From the IMG/VR virus record IMGVR_UViG_3300009593_000118, positions 1 through 24,439 of that record: a stretch of DNA of 24,439 nt. One strand, given 5' to 3'. A program made the position numbers and the translations under genes. The number at the start of each line of letters is the position of its first letter. Position 1 is the first letter of the stretch. This DNA comes from a virus. The notes below the pieces were generated by a model, which ran no database searches, was not told where the DNA came from, and saw nothing but the letters and a program-made list of their open reading frames with translations. Positions 21,256-24,439 of this stretch are shown in pieces.

Positions 21256-23712
21256 TTATAAAACCATACCACTTATTATCATTTTACTACTAGCTACTAA
21301 ATTACCAGTGCTTGCTTCAATTTTAAACCCTTTCCAATATGATGCATGTCTATCGTTATTGTTTCTAAAAGCACCGTGTTGTAGACAATAACCAAGACCA
21401 GTTTCATAACCCATTAACTCAAATTTAGCAAAAGGTCTAAAATTAGAACCTCTATCACCATCACCTGTATAATTGTGATTAGTAAATTTACTTGGGAAAT
21501 TTCGTGTATCACCTGTCGTGACGTTATAAACATCTATTTGACCATATATACCACCTGAATCATCAGCCCAACAATTATCAAAAATTGTCATCATATTTGT
21601 ATTACTGTAGGCACCACCAGCATACCCACTAGAACCATGCGCCATAGTTTGTTTGTGACCATAATATTGACTTCCATCTGAAGTTAGACCACCACCACTA
21701 TTGTACAAAAAAGTAAAATAGACTTCTGCACCATCAGAAGCTACGTTTATGTAAGGGATAACGATTTTAAAGTGGGAATAAAAATTATCATTAAAACAAT
21801 TCTCTGATTGCATGTGACCAGCAGCACTATTCAAACTAACCACATCAAGAACTTCCCAATTACCTGAAAATCTTGCTGGAGCGCCAATCCTACCTACAAC
21901 TTCACCACTACCAGATACTTGTAATTTTTCAGCTCCGTCAACTTGTATTGATACACCTGAACCATCTTTTGCATTACTTACATCTGCTCCTATCTCTAAA
22001 CTACCTGCTGAACTATTAGCATTTAGAGCAATATATGTATTGCTTGCATGATTAGCATCTACTAACCGTATTGTAGGTTCGTTGGAATAAATGTGTAAAC
22101 TACCGCTTGGTGAAATCGTTCCAATACCAACTAGTCCTCTATCTAGTACTAGATTGTCATTATAAGAACTACCTGCATTTGTCAAATCAAAGGTATGTTT
22201 TACAAGACCACTACTAACATCTTGAGTTAATGATAGTTGATAATTACCATCATTGTCATATCTCCAAATAGAAGCCTTTCCTCCACTTGGGTTGTTGTGA
22301 ATTATATATCCATCATTTGAAATAAGCATTTTTTGACTAACAGTAACATTAGCATCAGCAGATTGGTCTGTTCTCTCGTCTGAATAGAAATAAAATCCAC
22401 CATTGTAAATTTCCATTGTGGCAGCTTCTTCATTTGCTCTCATAAATTTAGCTTGATTACTAGCATCATAATAGTAGTTATGCCCAAGTCCAGTTACTCC
22501 TCCTTGAGCAGAGGAAGTACCAGAATAAAGAGTACCTTCAGCTCCAATTTCAAGTGCTGTTCTACCAACTCTAGCCATATCAATGCTAGATTTACCAATA
22601 CCGACATTGCCACCAGCTACAATTCTCATTCTCTCTGAAGTATTAGTACCAAAAATAAGAGCATCGTTTTCAAAATTATATACATACGCTTCTGTTCCTA
22701 TTGCAGCAACATACATTCCGTCTCCAGTTCCTTCTCCAGCATCAGAATCAGTTAAATGTAATCTTGCGGCAGTAGCATTACTAATATGAAGACCTCCACC
22801 ACTATGAAAAGTAGGACTATCTGTCCCGATGCCGACATTACCAGAGTTGTTAATAACCATTCTTGGTGTTGATTCCGAATCACCATCAGCAGAACCATTA
22901 TAAAGTTCTAACTTTCCACTACTACCACGTATTTCTAAGTCATTTCCTGCAAGTCTAAATATACCTTTATACTCACCACCATCGTTTAATTGTATAGCTG
23001 GTGATGATGCATTATAGATTTCAAGCATTTCTACTGGATTATTTGTGCCTATACCTAGTTTACCACCATTGTTTATGTAACTATTTTCACTAGCATGAGC
23101 TGATAATCTTAATTTTAAAGAACCACCATCATACATATCAAGTTTACCAGAATCATTACTCTCTTGAATAAATCTAAGTAGTTCACTACCTGCCGAACTC
23201 AAGACTGAAAAACCAGAGTTATTACCACTCGACTTGACAGTAAATGAATGATTTGTATCACTAAAACCAAAACCAGAACCAGAACCAGCTATCATTTTAT
23301 CTGTAATACTTAGGTTACCATCATTTACATCTAATGAACCACTAATATTCAATGAACCAGTCATATTGTGAACATCATCCATTGAGTTACCAGTTTTGGT
23401 TGAACCACTTGTGAACAAAATTGATGCGGATGTGAACTCGGTGTGAATTTCTTGAGCCGTTAGTGTTCCAGTAGCCGTGATGTTATTAAACGTTGGTGAA
23501 TTGGAAGTACCAACACCTTGAGCAGTACCACTACCCTCTATTGTTGCAACTCGTGTTGAAAAACTTGAACTTGCAGCATTAAACGACCCAGATATATCAG
23601 AATGTATTTGAGCAGAACCAGATACAAGTGTTTTAGTAGATTGTACAATACTTCTACTACCTGATAGATTACCTTCAGTGCCTAAATTTATTTTTACTTT
23701 AGTTAACGACAT
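21256..23712 (-). CDS. Tail fibre protein with VGIGT repeats, 818 residues
   Basis: A long fibre protein for host recognition. Residues 1-65 (NLSGSRSIVQSTKTLVSGSA, then ISGSFNAASSSFSTRV) are the attachment-like region. The shaft has repeats LGIGTNNP (219-226), VGIGTDSP (293-300), VGIGKSS (370-376) and VGIGTISP (528-535), each followed by a short beta segment such as LHI or LEI. This repeat is common in trimeric beta-rich phage fibres. The C-terminal 200 residues (from about 620, HFKIVIPYINVASDGAEVYF onward, ending STGNLVASSKMIISGMVL) look like a globular tip domain and probably bind the receptor. No intramolecular chaperone motif was seen. The start is 8 bp after the previous stop, with only weak AGG. 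Confidence 0.88.
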   Translation of the reverse strand: MSLTKVKINLGTEGNLSGSRSIVQSTKTLVSGSAQIHSDISGSFNAASSSFSTRVATIEGSGTAQGVGTSNSPTFNNITATGTLTAQEIHTEFTSASILFTSGSTKTGNSMDDVHNMTGSLNISGSLDVNDGNLSITDKMIAGSGSGFGFSDTNHSFTVKSSGNNSGFSVLSSAGSELLRFIQESNDSGKLDMYDGGSLKLRLSAHASENSYINNGGKLGIGTNNPVEMLEIYNASSPAIQLNDGGEYKGIFRLAGNDLEIRGSSGKLELYNGSADGDSESTPRMVINNSGNVGIGTDSPTFHSGGGLHISNATAARLHLTDSDAGEGTGDGMYVAAIGTEAYVYNFENDALIFGTNTSERMRIVAGGNVGIGKSSIDMARVGRTALEIGAEGTLYSGTSSAQGGVTGLGHNYYYDASNQAKFMRANEEAATMEIYNGGFYFYSDERTDQSADANVTVSQKMLISNDGYIIHNNPSGGKASIWRYDNDGNYQLSLTQDVSSGLVKHTFDLTNAGSSYNDNLVLDRGLVGIGTISPSGSLHIYSNEPTIRLVDANHASNTYIALNANSSAGSLEIGADVSNAKDGSGVSIQVDGAEKLQVSGSGEVVGRIGAPARFSGNWEVLDVVSLNSAAGHMQSENCFNDNFYSHFKIVIPYINVASDGAEVYFTFLYNSGGGLTSDGSQYYGHKQTMAHGSSGYAGGAYSNTNMMTIFDNCWADDSGGIYGQIDVYNVTTGDTRNFPSKFTNHNYTGDGDRGSNFRPFAKFELMGYETGLGYCLQHGAFRNNNDRHASYWKGFKIEASTGNLVASSKMIISGMVL

Positions 23713-23720
23713 AAATATTT

Positions 23721-23981
23721 TTATAAACCTAAACTTTGACTTGTTTGAAAGTTAGACCAAGAGGCTGATACTTGTGGTGTCCAAAATGATGCTGTCATGG
23801 TCTTTACTGTAGCCTCATCTTCTATACCATTAACATTATCACCTATCTGAAAAGATACTCTGTGATAAGTAGAAGACAACTCCACACCATCTTCGTATAT
23901 CGTTGTTTTTTTTCTTTGTTGAATATGCTTATAAGGTGTCCTTATTTCATAATCAAATTCATCTTCTTTTGTTAAAGCCAT
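23721..23981 (-). CDS. Small hypothetical protein in the fibre cluster, 86 residues
   Basis: An 86-residue soluble protein: EDEFDYEIRTPYKHIQQRKK, then TTIYEDGVELSSTYHRVSFQ, then DEATVKTMTASFWTPQVSAS. The segment EDGVELSxxxHR recurs, from memory, in small unnamed genes beside marine phage tail fibres. AGGAG precedes the ATG, about ten bases away. It is flanked by two fibre genes with gaps of 8 and 26 bp. It may be a fibre chaperone, adaptor or minor fibre component; nothing in the sequence decides this. Confidence 0.75.
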   Translation of the reverse strand: MALTKEDEFDYEIRTPYKHIQQRKKTTIYEDGVELSSTYHRVSFQIGDNVNGIEDEATVKTMTASFWTPQVSASWSNFQTSQSLGL

Positions 23982-24007
23982 TATTATTTTTCTCCTATAT
24001 TTAAAAT

Positions 24008-24439
24008 TTATGCTGCCAGATAAGTAATTACAAAGTGAGCTCTAAAATACGAACTTGTTGATGGACTATTATAATCTATTGGTACGAACCCATTACCAGT
24101 ATCATAGTAATAAAGATAACAATCTGTACTACCAGGGCTGACATATCCACCAATTGGAAATCTACCACTTTGCCAATTACCTGTAGGGTGTATGTGACAA
24201 GTAAAATCTGCATTGTCACCGTTGTCTCTTGATGCTGCTGTAAATGGTAAACCTGTCAATATAAAGTAACCACTACCTGTATTGACACTAAAACTTTGAA
24301 CTCTAAAACAACCTTGAGCTACAACAATATTACCTACTTTTGTGTATTTACCACCCTGGTCTGCGTGATAACTAACACTACTATAAGCACCAGATGACGG
24401 GCCAACTGTTGGTTCCCAATTACCTTCTTCGTAATCATC
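24008..24439 (-). CDS. Tail-fibre-like protein, C-terminal part (5' end off window)
   Basis: The reading frame is open from the right edge to the stop at 24008, giving 143 residues, so this is the 3' end of a longer gene and not a short gene starting at the TTG near 24259. The visible part begins DDYEEGNWEPTVGPSSGAYS, then QGGKYTKVGNIVVAQGCF and GSGYFILTGLPFTAASRDNG. This is the common C-terminal beta domain of marine phage fibres and other virion surface proteins (EG.W.PT ... G.YTKVGN.V ... GLPF). It ends FRAHFVITYLAA. It is probably a second receptor-binding or fibre protein, upstream of the 818-residue fibre in the same transcript. Confidence 0.82.
   Translation of the reverse strand, partial: DDYEEGNWEPTVGPSSGAYSSVSYHADQGGKYTKVGNIVVAQGCFRVQSFSVNTGSGYFILTGLPFTAASRDNGDNADFTCHIHPTGNWQSGRFPIGGYVSPGSTDCYLYYYDTGNGFVPIDYNSPSTSSYFRAHFVITYLAA

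Noticed and set aside
23710-23720. ATAYTTAT-like copy at the fibre gene start
   Set aside because: It overlaps the ATG itself and differs at the flanks, so it cannot act as a promoter for that gene and is probably chance.
1-24439. CRISPR arrays, integrase, transposases or attachment sites
   Set aside because: No regularly spaced repeats, recombinase motifs or terminal inverted repeats were seen; the window looks like a continuous lytic phage segment.

Overview
The window is a stretch of a strictly lytic-looking, T4-related contractile-tailed phage (myovirus, Caudoviricetes). It is A+T-rich, and its fibre and replication genes resemble those of uncultured marine phages. The evidence is a recognisable contractile tail module (sheath, tube, chaperone, tape measure, gp53-type LysM wedge protein, hub) beside T4-type recombination and replication genes (UvsX, gp32-like SSB, FEN-type 5' nuclease). 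The replication set also includes a short family A DNA polymerase, ThyX and a Mom-like DNA modification enzyme. A family A polymerase beside UvsX and a T4-type tail suggests a distant relative of T4 ('Far-T4'-like) rather than a close T4 or cyanophage relative; this is inference. The host cannot be read from the sequence. No integrase, CRISPR, tRNA, rRNA or insertion sequence was seen.

Every gene I support lies on the minus strand, so the window is transcribed from right (24439) to left (1). Layout in transcription order: (a) 24439-19733, the end of one tail-fibre-like gene, a small gene, an 818-residue tail fibre with VGIGT repeats, a GT-A-type glycosyltransferase, a 67-residue gene and two tandemly duplicated coiled-coil genes; (b) 19621-16568, sheath and tube, separated by a strong terminator; (c) 16558-13550, a 51-residue putative membrane protein, a gp26/T4_baseplate-family tail-assembly chaperone, an 88-residue gene and the tape measure protein; (d) 13547-7982, baseplate and hub genes packed almost end to end; (e) 7949-1, thyX, polA-like gene, a 643-residue unknown, a 135-residue unknown, SSB, uvsX, 5' nuclease and mom-like gene, many with ATGA or TAATG overlaps.

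The most interesting signal is at 15413-15642. The chaperone gene ends in a run of seven T (CGA UUU UUU UGG on the mRNA), and a different frame then stays open for 65 more codons with no start codon at its beginning. A +1 (or -2) shift would make a 306/307-residue fusion, the same tube - chaperone - frameshift extension - tape measure logic as lambda G/GT. It is preceded by a perfect 7-bp hairpin, an internal Shine-Dalgarno sequence and a local burst of G/C-ending codons.

Other regulatory structure: the SSB leader pairs a hairpin with an unstructured A/U repeat tract, like the T4 gene 32 autoregulatory leader. The ssb-uvsX gap is filled by a folded RNA. A recurring motif (ATAYTTAT on the coding strand) sits in most of the longer intergenic gaps.
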